Shown piece by piece: positions 22,638-31,696 of a stretch of DNA of 64,000 bases. A program made the translations under genes and the position numbers. Below the pieces are notes generated by a model. The model saw only the letters and a program-made list of their open reading frames with translations, made no database searches and was not told where the DNA came from. Numbering within the stretch: the stretch's first letter is position 1; every line of letters begins with the position of its first letter. Origin of the DNA: DATARH01 sp036008175. GTDB taxonomy: Bacteria > Pseudomonadota > Alphaproteobacteria > ATCC43930 > CGMCC-115725. The stretch is taken from assembly GCA_036008175.1 (NCBI GenBank), contig DASYOB010000148.1:35761-99760 (forward strand). The letters run 5' to 3'.

Positions 22638-23999
22638 GTGACTGAGGCAGCCGCGAGGACCAAAGCCGACGAAGCCGGCCGGTTCCGGCGAGTTGTGCCG
22701 GGAAGCTGGCTCGAGGCGCTGGCGGTGTATCGCCGGCCGAGGCTCCTGGCGATCCTGTTCATGGGGTTTTCGAGCGGATTGCCGCTGGCGCTGACTGCGG
22801 CGACGCTCTCCTTGCGCCTCGCCGATCTTGGCGTATCGCTGACCGAGATCGGGCTCTTCACCCTGGTCCGCTTCTCCTACAGCTTCAAATTCCTGTGGTC
22901 GCCGCTGATCGACCGTTTGCCCATCCCGTTTGTCACCGCGCGGCTCGGGCGGCGGCGGAGCTGGGCCCTGGCGATCCAGACGGCATTGGCCGCGGCCATC
23001 CTGGTGCTCGGCACGATCGACCCGCGCGACAGCCCGTGGTGGACGGCGCTGGCGGCAACCATCGTCGCGTTCCTGTCGGCGAGCCAGGATATCGTCATCG
23101 ACGCCTATCGCATCGAGCTGCTGGCGCCCGAGGAGCAGGGGGCCGGGGCCGCGGCGACGCAATGGGGCTATCGTTTCGGCATGGTCGCCTCGGGCGCCGG
23201 CGCGCTCTACGCGGCGAGTTTCGGCGGCTGGAGCTTTGCCTACGGTTTAATGGCGGCACTGATGCTGGTCGGCATGGTCACCGTGTGGCTGACGCCCGAG
23301 CCAGAGGCCAGCCGCGCCGTCGAGCCGATCCCTGGCGCGAACGCCCTCGAGCGGCTCAGGTCCTGGCTCGGCCGCGCCGTTGTCGCGCCGTTCGCCGATC
23401 TGGTCCGCCGCAACGGCGGAATCTGGCTCGTCCTGATCCTGCTGTTCATCGTGCTCTACAAATTCGGCGAGGCGATCGCCGGCACGATGTCGAACCCGCT
23501 CTATCTCTCGCTTGGCTTCACCAAGATCGAGATCGCGACAGTCGCCAAAATCTACGGCGTGGCCGCGACGCTTGCCGGCGTCGCAATCGGCGGCGTTCTG
23601 GTGCTCCGTCTCGGCATCTTCGGCGCGCTGTTCGTCTCGGGCGCGCTGCAGATGCTGTCCAACCTGATGTACATGCTGCAGGTCTGGGTCGGCCACGACG
23701 TGCCGATGCTGGCACTGACGATCGGCACCGAAAACCTGACCGGCGGCATGGCCTCGGCCGCGTTCGTCGCCTACCTGTCGGGGCTGTGCAACGTCGCCTT
23801 CACCGCCACGCAATACGCGCTGCTGTCATCGCTGGCGACAATGGGAGTGAATGTTCTGTCGGCCTCGGGGGGCTTTCTGGCCGAGCAGCTTGGCTGGACC
23901 CCGTTCTTCCTGGTCAGCACGGCGATGTGCCTGCCCGGCCTGATGCTGCTGCTCTGGATCATGCGCCGGTCGGCCGGGTTGGCGCCCGCTCAACCGTAG
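22638..23999 (+). CDS. AmpG-family MFS transporter (muropeptide permease-like)
   Basis: 453-aa multi-spanning membrane protein with about 12 hydrophobic segments. N-terminal G-F-S-S-G-L-P-L-A-L-T followed by F-K-F-L-W-S-P-L-I-D-R is characteristic of AmpG. S-A-S-Q-D-I-V-I-D-A-Y-R-I-E-L-L is also family-typical. AmpG imports anhydro-muropeptides for cell-wall recycling. A gene pair with ampD or nagZ is not present here. A GTG at 22638 is taken as the start. The last 10 bases overlap the convergent metalloprotease gene. Confidence 0.9.
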   Translation: MTEAAARTKADEAGRFRRVVPGSWLEALAVYRRPRLLAILFMGFSSGLPLALTAATLSLRLADLGVSLTEIGLFTLVRFSYSFKFLWSPLIDRLPIPFVTARLGRRRSWALAIQTALAAAILVLGTIDPRDSPWWTALAATIVAFLSASQDIVIDAYRIELLAPEEQGAGAAATQWGYRFGMVASGAGALYAASFGGWSFAYGLMAALMLVGMVTVWLTPEPEASRAVEPIPGANALERLRSWLGRAVVAPFADLVRRNGGIWLVLILLFIVLYKFGEAIAGTMSNPLYLSLGFTKIEIATVAKIYGVAATLAGVAIGGVLVLRLGIFGALFVSGALQMLSNLMYMLQVWVGHDVPMLALTIGTENLTGGMASAAFVAYLSGLCNVAFTATQYALLSSLATMGVNVLSASGGFLAEQLGWTPFFLVSTAMCLPGLMLLLWIMRRSAGLAPAQP

Positions 24000-24730
24000 G
24001 AGAGGAGCTGGCTGCGGTGGCGCTTGAGCCAAGCGCGCGGCGCGGGATGGTTGGAGACGAGGCCGGCGACGACGCGCCAAAATCGCGGCCCGTGGTTCAT
24101 CTCGGCGAGATGCGCCACCTCATGCGCGACGACGTAATCGACCGCCGCCTCGGGCGCAAGAATCAGCCGCCAGCTGAAGGAAAGGCAGCCCGTGGCCGAG
24201 CAGCTGCCCCAGCGGCTCTTGGTGTCGCGCACGGTGACCCGGGTGACCTTCTTGCCGATCCGCGCCGCGAAGGCACGGGCGCGACACGAAAATTCGCGGG
24301 CCGCAAGTTGCGCGAGATGGTCGCGCACCCGGCGGCCGAGATGCGCGGGTTGACCGCGCACCCGGATCTCGCCATCGCCGATCGCGACTGGCGGCGCGGC
24401 CGGATCGCTCTCCCGGCAAATGCGGTGCGGCACGCCGAGCACCGGAACAATGGCACCCTCGGCGAACGGCACCGGAGGCGGCAACGCATCGAGCCGGGCG
24501 GCGATCCAGCCGCGCTGCGCCGCTAGAAACCGCAAGCCGTGCTCAGCCGGCACACCGTAGGGCAGCACCAGCTCGACCCCGCGCGAGGCGGCGTCGACGC
24601 GAAGCAACAGGCGGCGGGCGCGCGCGTTTACCCGAATCGATAGCGGCGCGCCGATGTCGAGCGCCACGACGCGGCGCCGAAAATCCTCGACGGAAGCGGC
24701 CGAAACCGTGCCGCGGCGCGGCTGCCTCAC
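23990..24730 (-). CDS. M48/YgjP-type metallopeptidase (DUF45)
   Basis: 246-aa protein. The zinc motif H-E-V-A-H-L is followed by N-H-G-P-R-F-W near the C-terminus. Upstream lies K-S-R-W-G-S-C, the conserved family sequence of YgjP/DUF45 proteins. They are predicted intracellular metalloproteases related to SprT; substrates are unknown. A GTG at 24730 with GGGAGGGG upstream is the best start; an in-frame GTG at 24763 lacks a ribosome-binding site. Confidence 0.88.
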   Translation of the reverse strand: MRQPRRGTVSAASVEDFRRRVVALDIGAPLSIRVNARARRLLLRVDAASRGVELVLPYGVPAEHGLRFLAAQRGWIAARLDALPPPVPFAEGAIVPVLGVPHRICRESDPAAPPVAIGDGEIRVRGQPAHLGRRVRDHLAQLAAREFSCRARAFAARIGKKVTRVTVRDTKSRWGSCSATGCLSFSWRLILAPEAAVDYVVAHEVAHLAEMNHGPRFWRVVAGLVSNHPAPRAWLKRHRSQLLSYG

Positions 24731-24825
24731 CAATCCCCTCCCACGGCAATTCGCGCCGGTCACAAAAGCTTCCCGCTCCGGCTGCTATTTGGCAAGCTGC
24801 CGGGTAATAACGCGGGGAGACACCG

Positions 24826-26142
24826 ATGAAACCGAAGATCCTGGTCGCCGCTATCGCAGCCTCGTTTGCCGCGATACTCGGCCCCGCCGCGGCGGACCCG
24901 ATCGAGCTGCAGTGGTGGCACGCGATGACGGCGGTCAATGCCGACGTCGTCAACAAGATCGCCGCCGACTACAACGCCGCCCAGCCCGACTACAAGATCG
25001 TGCCGGTGTTCAAGGGCTCCTACGCCGAAACGATGACAGCGGCGGTCGCCGCATATCGCGCCGGCAACCCGCCGCATATCGTGCAGGTGTTCGAGGTCGG
25101 CACCGCGACGATGATGGCGGCCAAGGGCGCGGTCAAAGCTGTCTATCAGCTGATGGCCGATGTCGGCGAACCGTTCGATCCGCAGAACTATCTGTCGGCA
25201 ATCACCGGCTATTACAGCACCGCCGATGGCAAGATGCTGTCGCTGCCGTTCAACAGCTCGACTCCGATCATGTACTGGAACAAAGACGCGTTTCAGAAAG
25301 CCGGCCTCGATCCGGACAAGCCGCCGAAGACCTGGCCCGAGACGTTCGATGTCGCGAAGAAGCTGCGCGCCGCCGGGCAGGGCTGCGGCTTTACCTCTGC
25401 CTGGGTGAGCTGGGTTCAGATCGAGAATTTCAGCGCCTGGCATAACCTGCCGCTGGCGACCAAGGCGAACGGGCTCGATGGACCGGACGCCGTGCTGGAA
25501 TTCAACAACCCGACCGTCGTCCGTCACATCGCCAATCTGGCCGAGGCGGAAAAGGACAAGAGCTTCGATTATGGCGGACGCACCACCGAGCCCGACAACA
25601 AGTTCATCAGCGGCGAATGCGGCATCATCTTCGATTCGACCGGCTCGTTCGGGCTGTTCAAGAGCGGCGCGAAATTTCCGTTCGGCATGGCCGAATTGCC
25701 CTATTACCCCGATGTCAGCGGCGCGCCGCAGAATTCGATCATCGGCGGCGCTAGCCTGTGGGTCATGGGCGGCAAGAAGCCCGAGGAATACAAAGGCGTC
25801 GCCAAGTTTTTCAAGTACTTGTCGAGCCCCGATTTGCAGGAATGGTTGCACGAGAAGACCGGGTATCTGCCGATCACCAAGACTGCTTACGAGCAGACCA
25901 AGGCTTCCGGTTTCTACGAGAAAAATCCCGGCCGCGATGTCGGGGTCATTCAGCTGACCGCGAAGCCCCCGACCGAGAATTCGCGCGGCCTCAGGCTCGG
26001 CAATCTGGTGCAGATCCGCGACGTGATCGCCGAAGATATGGAATCCGCCTTCGCCGGCAAAATGGATGCAAAAGCCGCGCTCGACGATGCGGTCAATCGC
26101 GGCAACGCGCTGCTGCGCCAGTTCCAGAAAAACATCCAATAG
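24826..26142 (+). CDS. ABC transporter substrate-binding protein, UgpB-like
   Basis: 438-aa extracytoplasmic solute-binding protein of family 1. The signal peptide (about 1-23) ends G-P-A-A-A. Mature start P-I-E-L-Q-W-W-H-A-M and F-K-G-S-Y-A-E-T-M-T, together with N-S-S-T-P-I-M-Y-W-N-K-D, match the sn-glycerol-3-phosphate binder UgpB. It would deliver glycerol-3-phosphate or glycerophosphodiesters to UgpAEC. No permease or ATPase gene is adjacent, so the partner must be encoded elsewhere. It is followed by four same-strand genes. Confidence 0.88.
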   Translation: MKPKILVAAIAASFAAILGPAAADPIELQWWHAMTAVNADVVNKIAADYNAAQPDYKIVPVFKGSYAETMTAAVAAYRAGNPPHIVQVFEVGTATMMAAKGAVKAVYQLMADVGEPFDPQNYLSAITGYYSTADGKMLSLPFNSSTPIMYWNKDAFQKAGLDPDKPPKTWPETFDVAKKLRAAGQGCGFTSAWVSWVQIENFSAWHNLPLATKANGLDGPDAVLEFNNPTVVRHIANLAEAEKDKSFDYGGRTTEPDNKFISGECGIIFDSTGSFGLFKSGAKFPFGMAELPYYPDVSGAPQNSIIGGASLWVMGGKKPEEYKGVAKFFKYLSSPDLQEWLHEKTGYLPITKTAYEQTKASGFYEKNPGRDVGVIQLTAKPPTENSRGLRLGNLVQIRDVIAEDMESAFAGKMDAKAALDDAVNRGNALLRQFQKNIQ

Positions 26143-26189
26143 GCGTAGAGTGCCGGCGGAGCGGGAAGGCCCCGGCGGAGAAAAAAGGC

Positions 26190-27233
26190 ATGCGGTTTGG
26201 ACTGTTCGGCAGCGCCCAGGCGCGGCGCCCGCAACCCGGCACCGAACTGACCGACAGCAGTCAGGGGTTTCGCGACTGGATCGAGAATAACGTCGAGGCC
26301 GAGGCGCTGGGCTTTCACAGCACCTTTGTCGTCGAGCACCATTTCACCGGCTTCGGCCAGGTCTCGGCTAGTCTCAACCTGCTGACCTGGCTTGGTGCGC
26401 GCACCAAAACGCTGCGCCTCGGCACCGCCGTGCTGGTGCTCCCTTGGCACAACCCGGTTTTGCTCGCCGAGCAGGCGGCGACGCTCGATCTATTATCCGG
26501 CGGAAGGCTCGATTTCGGCGTCGGCAAAGGCTACCGCTACAACGAGTTCGCCGGGTTCTGCGTGGCGATGGAAGAGGCCGACGCGCGCTTCAATGAGGCG
26601 CTCGACGTGATCACCAAGGCGTTTGCCAGCGACACTCCGTTCAGCCATCGCGGTCAACATTGGCATTACGACAACATCGTCGTCGAGCCGCCGACCGCGC
26701 AACGGCCGCACCCGCCCTTCTGGATGGGCGCCGGCAGCATCCGCTCGGTGCGCGAGGTCGCCGAGCGCGGCTACAAGTTGCTGCTCGGACAATACGACCT
26801 CGCCGCAGACGTGTTCGGCCACGTCGAACAGTTCAAATGCGAGGTCGAGGCTCGCGGACGGCGCTTTGACCCGATGGAGGTCGGGGTCGCGCGGGCGGTG
26901 CATATCGCCCGCGACAAGGACGATCTCGCGGCGGCGCTGGAGCGGCGCTTCCAGGGCCATGTACGGATCAATAATTTGTCGCGCCGCCCCGATGGCGACG
27001 AGCGCGACCGCTTCGCCCGCGACGACGAGCGCGAAGTGCGCCGCATTTGCGACGAGACCGCGATCTTCGGCAATCCGGACCAGATCGCCCGCAAGCTCGA
27101 AGATCTGCGCGACGGTGGGGTCGAATACGTGCTGATCAATTTTGGCGGCTCGCGCGAGAACATCCGCCGCTTCGCCCGCGAGATCATGCCGGCCTTCGCC
27201 GACGCGCCGAGGCCCGCCGCCGCGGCGAAATAG
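26190..27233 (+). CDS. LLM-class flavin-dependent oxidoreductase
   Basis: 347-aa luciferase-like monooxygenase/F420 or FMN reductase family member. Typical segments are M-R-F-G-L-F at the N-terminus, E-A-L-G-F-H-S-T-F-V-V-E-H-H-F near residue 45, L-G-T-A-V-L-V-L-P-W-H-N-P, and L-L-S-G-G-R-L-D-F-G-V-G-K-G-Y near 100. The substrate is not evident. It begins 47 bases after the UgpB-like gene; a GTG-free start at ATG 26190 is clear. Confidence 0.88.
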   Translation: MRFGLFGSAQARRPQPGTELTDSSQGFRDWIENNVEAEALGFHSTFVVEHHFTGFGQVSASLNLLTWLGARTKTLRLGTAVLVLPWHNPVLLAEQAATLDLLSGGRLDFGVGKGYRYNEFAGFCVAMEEADARFNEALDVITKAFASDTPFSHRGQHWHYDNIVVEPPTAQRPHPPFWMGAGSIRSVREVAERGYKLLLGQYDLAADVFGHVEQFKCEVEARGRRFDPMEVGVARAVHIARDKDDLAAALERRFQGHVRINNLSRRPDGDERDRFARDDEREVRRICDETAIFGNPDQIARKLEDLRDGGVEYVLINFGGSRENIRRFAREIMPAFADAPRPAAAAK

Positions 27234-27236
27234 GCG

Positions 27237-28208
27237 ATGATCAACGCGGCGATCGTCGGGCTCGGCCGCTGGGGCCGCACGCTCGTCAATTCGGTGCAGG
27301 GGAAAAGCGACCGCCTGCGCTTCACCCATGCGGTCAGCCGCGACCCGTCGCGGGTCCGCGACTTCACCGCCGAGCACCAGCTAAAGGTAGTAGACAGCCT
27401 CGACGCGGTGCTCGCCGATCCGGCGATCGAAGCAGTGGTGCTGGCAACCCCACATTCGCGGCATTTGGGCGAGATCGTCGCCGTCGCAGCGGCGGGGAAG
27501 GCGGCATTCTGCGAGAAACCGCTGACCCTGACCCGGGCCGAGGCGGAACGCGCGGTTGCGGCCTGTGAGCAGGCCGGCGTCGTTCTAGGGGTCGGCACCG
27601 ATAAGCGATTTTTCCCGGCGATGGCCGAGTTGGCGCGCATTACCGCGAGCGGCGAACTCGGCAAGATCCTTCACATCGAGGGCAATTTCAGCAATGAGGT
27701 CGCCGCGACGCAATTCACGCCGTGGCGCGACTCGGCCGAGGAGTCGCCGGCCGGCGGGCTGACCGGCACCGGGATTCACGTGCTGGATGCGTTGGTGCGC
27801 ATGGCCGGGCCGGTGCGCCGGGCCGAGGCACGGCTGATGTTGCACAAGCCGGCGCCCGACCCGCATGACACGCTGTCGGTGCTGCTCGAATTCGAATCTG
27901 GCATCAGCGGCATGCTCGCGGCGGTGCGCTCGACGCCGATGTTCTGGCGCGTTCATGTTTTTGGGCGCAACGGCTCGGCAGAAGCGCTCGGCCGCACTGA
28001 GTTGGTGCTGCGTAAGAGCGGCAAGGACCCGCAGCACCTGCGCTTCGAGCCGGTCGACTCGGTGCGCGCCAATCTCGAAGCCTTCGCCGACGCAGTCGCC
28101 GCCCACGCCCCTTATCCGATCACGACCCGTGAGATGGTCGATGTCGTCGCCGCTTTCGAGGCCATCGTCAAATCGGCGGGATCGACCGGGCATATACGAG
28201 ACGTTTGA
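27237..28208 (+). CDS. Gfo/Idh/MocA family oxidoreductase
   Basis: 323-aa NAD(P)-dependent dehydrogenase. The Rossmann G-L-G-R-W-G-R sequence is near residue 9, A-T-P-H-S-R-H lies near 80, and the family's conserved E-K-P-L-T-L is near 95. The catalytic-region G-G-L-T-G-T-G-I-H-V-L-D-A contains the Asp/His pair. Likely substrates are sugars, inositols or related polyols. It starts 3 bases after the LLM gene, so co-transcription is very likely. Confidence 0.9.
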   Translation: MINAAIVGLGRWGRTLVNSVQGKSDRLRFTHAVSRDPSRVRDFTAEHQLKVVDSLDAVLADPAIEAVVLATPHSRHLGEIVAVAAAGKAAFCEKPLTLTRAEAERAVAACEQAGVVLGVGTDKRFFPAMAELARITASGELGKILHIEGNFSNEVAATQFTPWRDSAEESPAGGLTGTGIHVLDALVRMAGPVRRAEARLMLHKPAPDPHDTLSVLLEFESGISGMLAAVRSTPMFWRVHVFGRNGSAEALGRTELVLRKSGKDPQHLRFEPVDSVRANLEAFADAVAAHAPYPITTREMVDVVAAFEAIVKSAGSTGHIRDV

Positions 28209-28248
28209 ACCGCCGCGGCGGGCGGCGTTTGCCGGACAGGAGACCCCC

Positions 28249-30180
28249 ATGCCCGATCGTGAAATCCTGCCCTACGGCGCCTGGCGCTCGCCGATCACGT
28301 CGGATCTGATCGTCGCGGAGACGATCGGCCTCGGCGCCATCCTCGTCGATGGCGAAGACATTTATTGGATCGAAAGCCGGCCGAGCGAAGCGGGCCGCAA
28401 TGTTCTGGTTCGCCGCACCGGCGACGGCGGGCGCGAAGACGTCACGCCGTCGCCATTCAATGTCCGTACCCGGGTTCACGAGTATGGCGGCGGTTCGGCG
28501 ACGGTGCATCAAGGCACCGTATATTTCAGCAATTTCGCCGATCAGCGGCTGTATCGGCTCGCCCCAGGCGGCATGTCGATGCCGCTGACCCCGCAACCCG
28601 CGGAAGGGTCGAGTTGGCGCTATGCCGATGGGTTGATCGATGAACCGCGCAGGTGCTGGATCGCGGTGCGCGAGGAGCATCGCCCCGATGGCGGGGTCGA
28701 CAACACGCTGGTCTCGATCGATCTGGAGCAGCCCGGCCCGGGCCGGCCGATTGCGCAGGGCCACGATTTTTACTCGTCGCCTCGCCTGTCGCCAGACGGC
28801 AAGCGGCTCGCCTGGCTCTGCTGGAACCACCCGAACATGCCCTGGGTCGGCACAGAATTGTGGCTCGCAGAATTCGCCGCGGACGGCACTCTCGCCGCGC
28901 CGCGGCTGATTGCCGGCGGTGATGCTGAATCGATCACCCAGCCGCTGTGGTCGCCCGATGGCATGCTTTATTTCGTCTCGGACCGGGGCGGTTGGTGGAA
29001 CCTCTATCGCACCGATCCCACAAGGGACGGCAGCATCCATGCCCTCTGCCCGCGCGCGGCGGAATTCGGACAGGCGCAATGGCAGTTCGGCCAGTCGAAC
29101 TATGCCTTTCTCGGTCCGAGCCATCTGGTGTGCGCTTACAGCGAAAGCGGCCGCGGCCATCTCGCCTGCCTCGACATCGCGACGCAGACGCTGACGCCAC
29201 TGCCGCTCGCCTACACTGAATTCGGCGCTGTCCACGTCGCCGGCGATCGCGTCGCCTGCTGGGCCGGTGCGCCGAGCATGCCTTCGGCGATCTTGCTCGT
29301 CGACCCGGCGACGGGCGCCGCTGAGGTATTGCGACAATCTTCCGTGAGCGCCGCCGATCCCGCGTTGCAGCGCTGTTTCTCGATGCCGCAGCATCTCGAA
29401 TTTCCGACCGAGGGAGGCCGCACCGCCTTCGCCAATTACTATCCGCCCACCAACCCGGATTACGCGGCGCCGGTCGGCGAGAGGCCGCCGCTGGTGGTCA
29501 AATGCCATGGCGGCCCGACCTCGTCCTGCTCATCGAGCCTCAGCCTCGGCATCCAGTATTGGACCAGCCGCGGCATCGCCGTGCTCGATGTCGATTACGG
29601 CGGCAGCACCGGCTATGGCCGCGCCTATCGCGACCGTTTGAAAGGCGAATGGGGAATCGTCGATGTCGACGATTGCATCAACGCCGCCCGCTGCGCCGTT
29701 GCCGAGGGGCTTGCCGATACCGAGCGTGCGGTCATCACCGGCGGCAGTGCCGGCGGCTATACCGTGCTGGCGGCGCTTGCCCGGCGCGATTTCTTCAAGG
29801 GCGGGGCCAGCTATTACGGGGTCACCGATGTTGCCGCGCTGGCCCGCGACACCCACAAATTCGAAGCGCGCTATCTCGACTGGCTAATCGGCCCCTATCC
29901 CGAGCGCGCCGATCTTTATCGCGAGCGCTCGCCGCTCAGCCACGCCGACGGGCTGAAATGCCCTGTGATCTTCTTTCAGGGCGCGGAGGATTTGGTGGTG
30001 CCGCCGAACCAGACCGAGATGATGGTCGAGGCACTGCGCCGACGCGGCATCCCGGTCGGTTATTTGTTATTCGCCGGCGAGCAGCATGGCTTCCGCCGCG
30101 CCGAGAACATCAAACGGGCGCTCGACGCCGAACTCTATTTCTATGCCGCGCTGATCTTCCGCACCCGGCTCGGGTTCTGA
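28249..30180 (+). CDS. S9-family peptidase (prolyl-oligopeptidase type)
   Basis: 643-aa protein. An N-terminal beta-propeller (about 20-390) precedes an alpha/beta hydrolase domain. The catalytic Ser is in G-G-S-A-G-G-Y near residue 507, the Asp in E-D-L-V-V-P and the His in G-E-Q-H-G-F-R. There is no signal peptide, so a cytosolic dipeptidyl/acyl-peptidase is likely. The ATG at 28249 follows ACAGGAGA. The 40-base gap to the Gfo/Idh gene suggests the same operon. Confidence 0.92.
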   Translation: MPDREILPYGAWRSPITSDLIVAETIGLGAILVDGEDIYWIESRPSEAGRNVLVRRTGDGGREDVTPSPFNVRTRVHEYGGGSATVHQGTVYFSNFADQRLYRLAPGGMSMPLTPQPAEGSSWRYADGLIDEPRRCWIAVREEHRPDGGVDNTLVSIDLEQPGPGRPIAQGHDFYSSPRLSPDGKRLAWLCWNHPNMPWVGTELWLAEFAADGTLAAPRLIAGGDAESITQPLWSPDGMLYFVSDRGGWWNLYRTDPTRDGSIHALCPRAAEFGQAQWQFGQSNYAFLGPSHLVCAYSESGRGHLACLDIATQTLTPLPLAYTEFGAVHVAGDRVACWAGAPSMPSAILLVDPATGAAEVLRQSSVSAADPALQRCFSMPQHLEFPTEGGRTAFANYYPPTNPDYAAPVGERPPLVVKCHGGPTSSCSSSLSLGIQYWTSRGIAVLDVDYGGSTGYGRAYRDRLKGEWGIVDVDDCINAARCAVAEGLADTERAVITGGSAGGYTVLAALARRDFFKGGASYYGVTDVAALARDTHKFEARYLDWLIGPYPERADLYRERSPLSHADGLKCPVIFFQGAEDLVVPPNQTEMMVEALRRRGIPVGYLLFAGEQHGFRRAENIKRALDAELYFYAALIFRTRLGF

Positions 30181-30349
30181 ACGCAAGGGCGTACGACCGC
30201 GAAGGCCGCCCAAAAGAGAGCGGGTGCATTTTCCTGCTCTGCGCTACACTCATTGCTTTCCTGCTAAATTCGCAGGATGGCGAAGGCTGGCTTCACCAAT
30301 TGCGAATTTTCCCAGTCTCCGCCCTGATAACATGGAGGGAATGCACGAG

Positions 30350-31696
30350 ATGACGCGATCGCACGTTACCAGGCGCCGGGTACTGCAAACAGCAAGCATG
30401 GGCGCCGCGGCTCTGACGGTGCCGTTTGTCCGCGGGGCCTATGCCGCCGGCAAGCTCGGTGTGGCCTTTTGGGACCATTGGGTGCCGGGCGCCAACGACG
30501 CGATGAGCAAACTCTGTAAGGAGTGGGCCGACAAGGAAAAGGTCGACCTCCAAATCGACTTCGTCACCTCGCAGGGCGACAAGCTGATGCTGACCGCGGC
30601 GGCCGAGGCGCAAGCGCGCTCCGGACACGACATGATCACGCTGCCGCTGTGGTACGCGCCAGCACAGACCGATAGCCTCGAGCCGAGCGACGACGTATGG
30701 GCAGAGCTTACCAAGCGGTACGGCCCGACGACCGACGCGATGACTTATGTCGGCCGGCAGAACGGCCACTGGATCGCACCGCCGGCGATCTGCAACACGC
30801 TGACCCTGCCCTCGGTTGGGCGGATCGACCTGTTCAAGCAGTTTGTCGGCCTCGACCTGACCCAGATGTATCCGGCCGGCGCGCCGCCGAACAAGGAACT
30901 GGTCGACAAGTGGACCTGGGATTTCTGGCTGCAGGCAGCCGAAAAATGCTTCAAGGGCGGCTACCCGTTCGGCATGCCGATCGGCCAGACCGGCGACTCG
31001 GCCAATTGGATCGGCGCCATCTTCCGGGCTCATGGCGCCGAGATGGTCGACAAAGACGGCAACATCACCGTCAACTCGGAGCCGGTTAAACAAATGCTGG
31101 CGTTTTTCCAGAAGCTGGTGCCGTCATTACCGCCGGATGTCTTTGCCTGGGACGATGCCGGCAACAACAAATGGCTGATCTCCGGCAAGGGCGCGTTCAT
31201 CATGAACCCGCCCTCCGCCTGGGCGGTCGCGGTGCGCGACGCGCCGAAGGTCGCCGAGCAGTGCTGGCACTTCCCGTCGCCCAAGGGGCCGAAGGGCCGC
31301 TTTGACCCGGCGCAGCCATCCTTCTGGGGCATCTGGAACTTCTCGCCAAACAAGGCGGCGGCGAAGAGCCTCGCGCTCTATTTATGGGAGCGTAGCTCCG
31401 TCGAGCAGCTGGTCACGGCAAGCCATGGATATGACATCCCGGCTTTCGCCACCTTGCGCGACTTCAAGACCTGGGCCGAGGAAGGGCCGCCCAAAGGTGG
31501 CATCTGGAACTATCCGCCGCGCGGCGATGTCGTCGAGTCGGTCTCCGGCTGGCCGGCGCCGGCCCGGATCGCCAACCAGATCTACTCGCAGGCGACGATG
31601 CCGAAGATGATCGCCCAGTGCACGCAGGGCGGCAAAACCATCGACCAGGCGATTGCCTGGGCGTCGAACGAGCTCGAAGGCTTCATGCGCAGCTGA
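30350..31696 (+). CDS. ABC transporter substrate-binding protein, Tat-exported
   Basis: 448-aa extracellular solute-binding protein (family 1). The N-terminus has a twin-arginine motif T-R-R-R-V-L-Q, then a hydrophobic segment ending A-Y-A-A, so folded export via Tat is likely. Mature start K-L-G-V-A-F-W-D-H-W and S-G-H-D-M-I-T-L-P suggest a carbohydrate-type binder; the ligand is unknown. ATG at 30350 has GGAGGG about 10 bases upstream; ATG at 30341 is in frame but very close to it. No permease gene is nearby. It overlaps the convergent dioxygenase by 14 bases. Confidence 0.85.
   Translation: MTRSHVTRRRVLQTASMGAAALTVPFVRGAYAAGKLGVAFWDHWVPGANDAMSKLCKEWADKEKVDLQIDFVTSQGDKLMLTAAAEAQARSGHDMITLPLWYAPAQTDSLEPSDDVWAELTKRYGPTTDAMTYVGRQNGHWIAPPAICNTLTLPSVGRIDLFKQFVGLDLTQMYPAGAPPNKELVDKWTWDFWLQAAEKCFKGGYPFGMPIGQTGDSANWIGAIFRAHGAEMVDKDGNITVNSEPVKQMLAFFQKLVPSLPPDVFAWDDAGNNKWLISGKGAFIMNPPSAWAVAVRDAPKVAEQCWHFPSPKGPKGRFDPAQPSFWGIWNFSPNKAAAKSLALYLWERSSVEQLVTASHGYDIPAFATLRDFKTWAEEGPPKGGIWNYPPRGDVVESVSGWPAPARIANQIYSQATMPKMIAQCTQGGKTIDQAIAWASNELEGFMRS

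Noticed and set aside
28168..29508. 446-codon open frame on the minus strand
   Set aside because: Antisense to the S9 peptidase propeller; no motifs.
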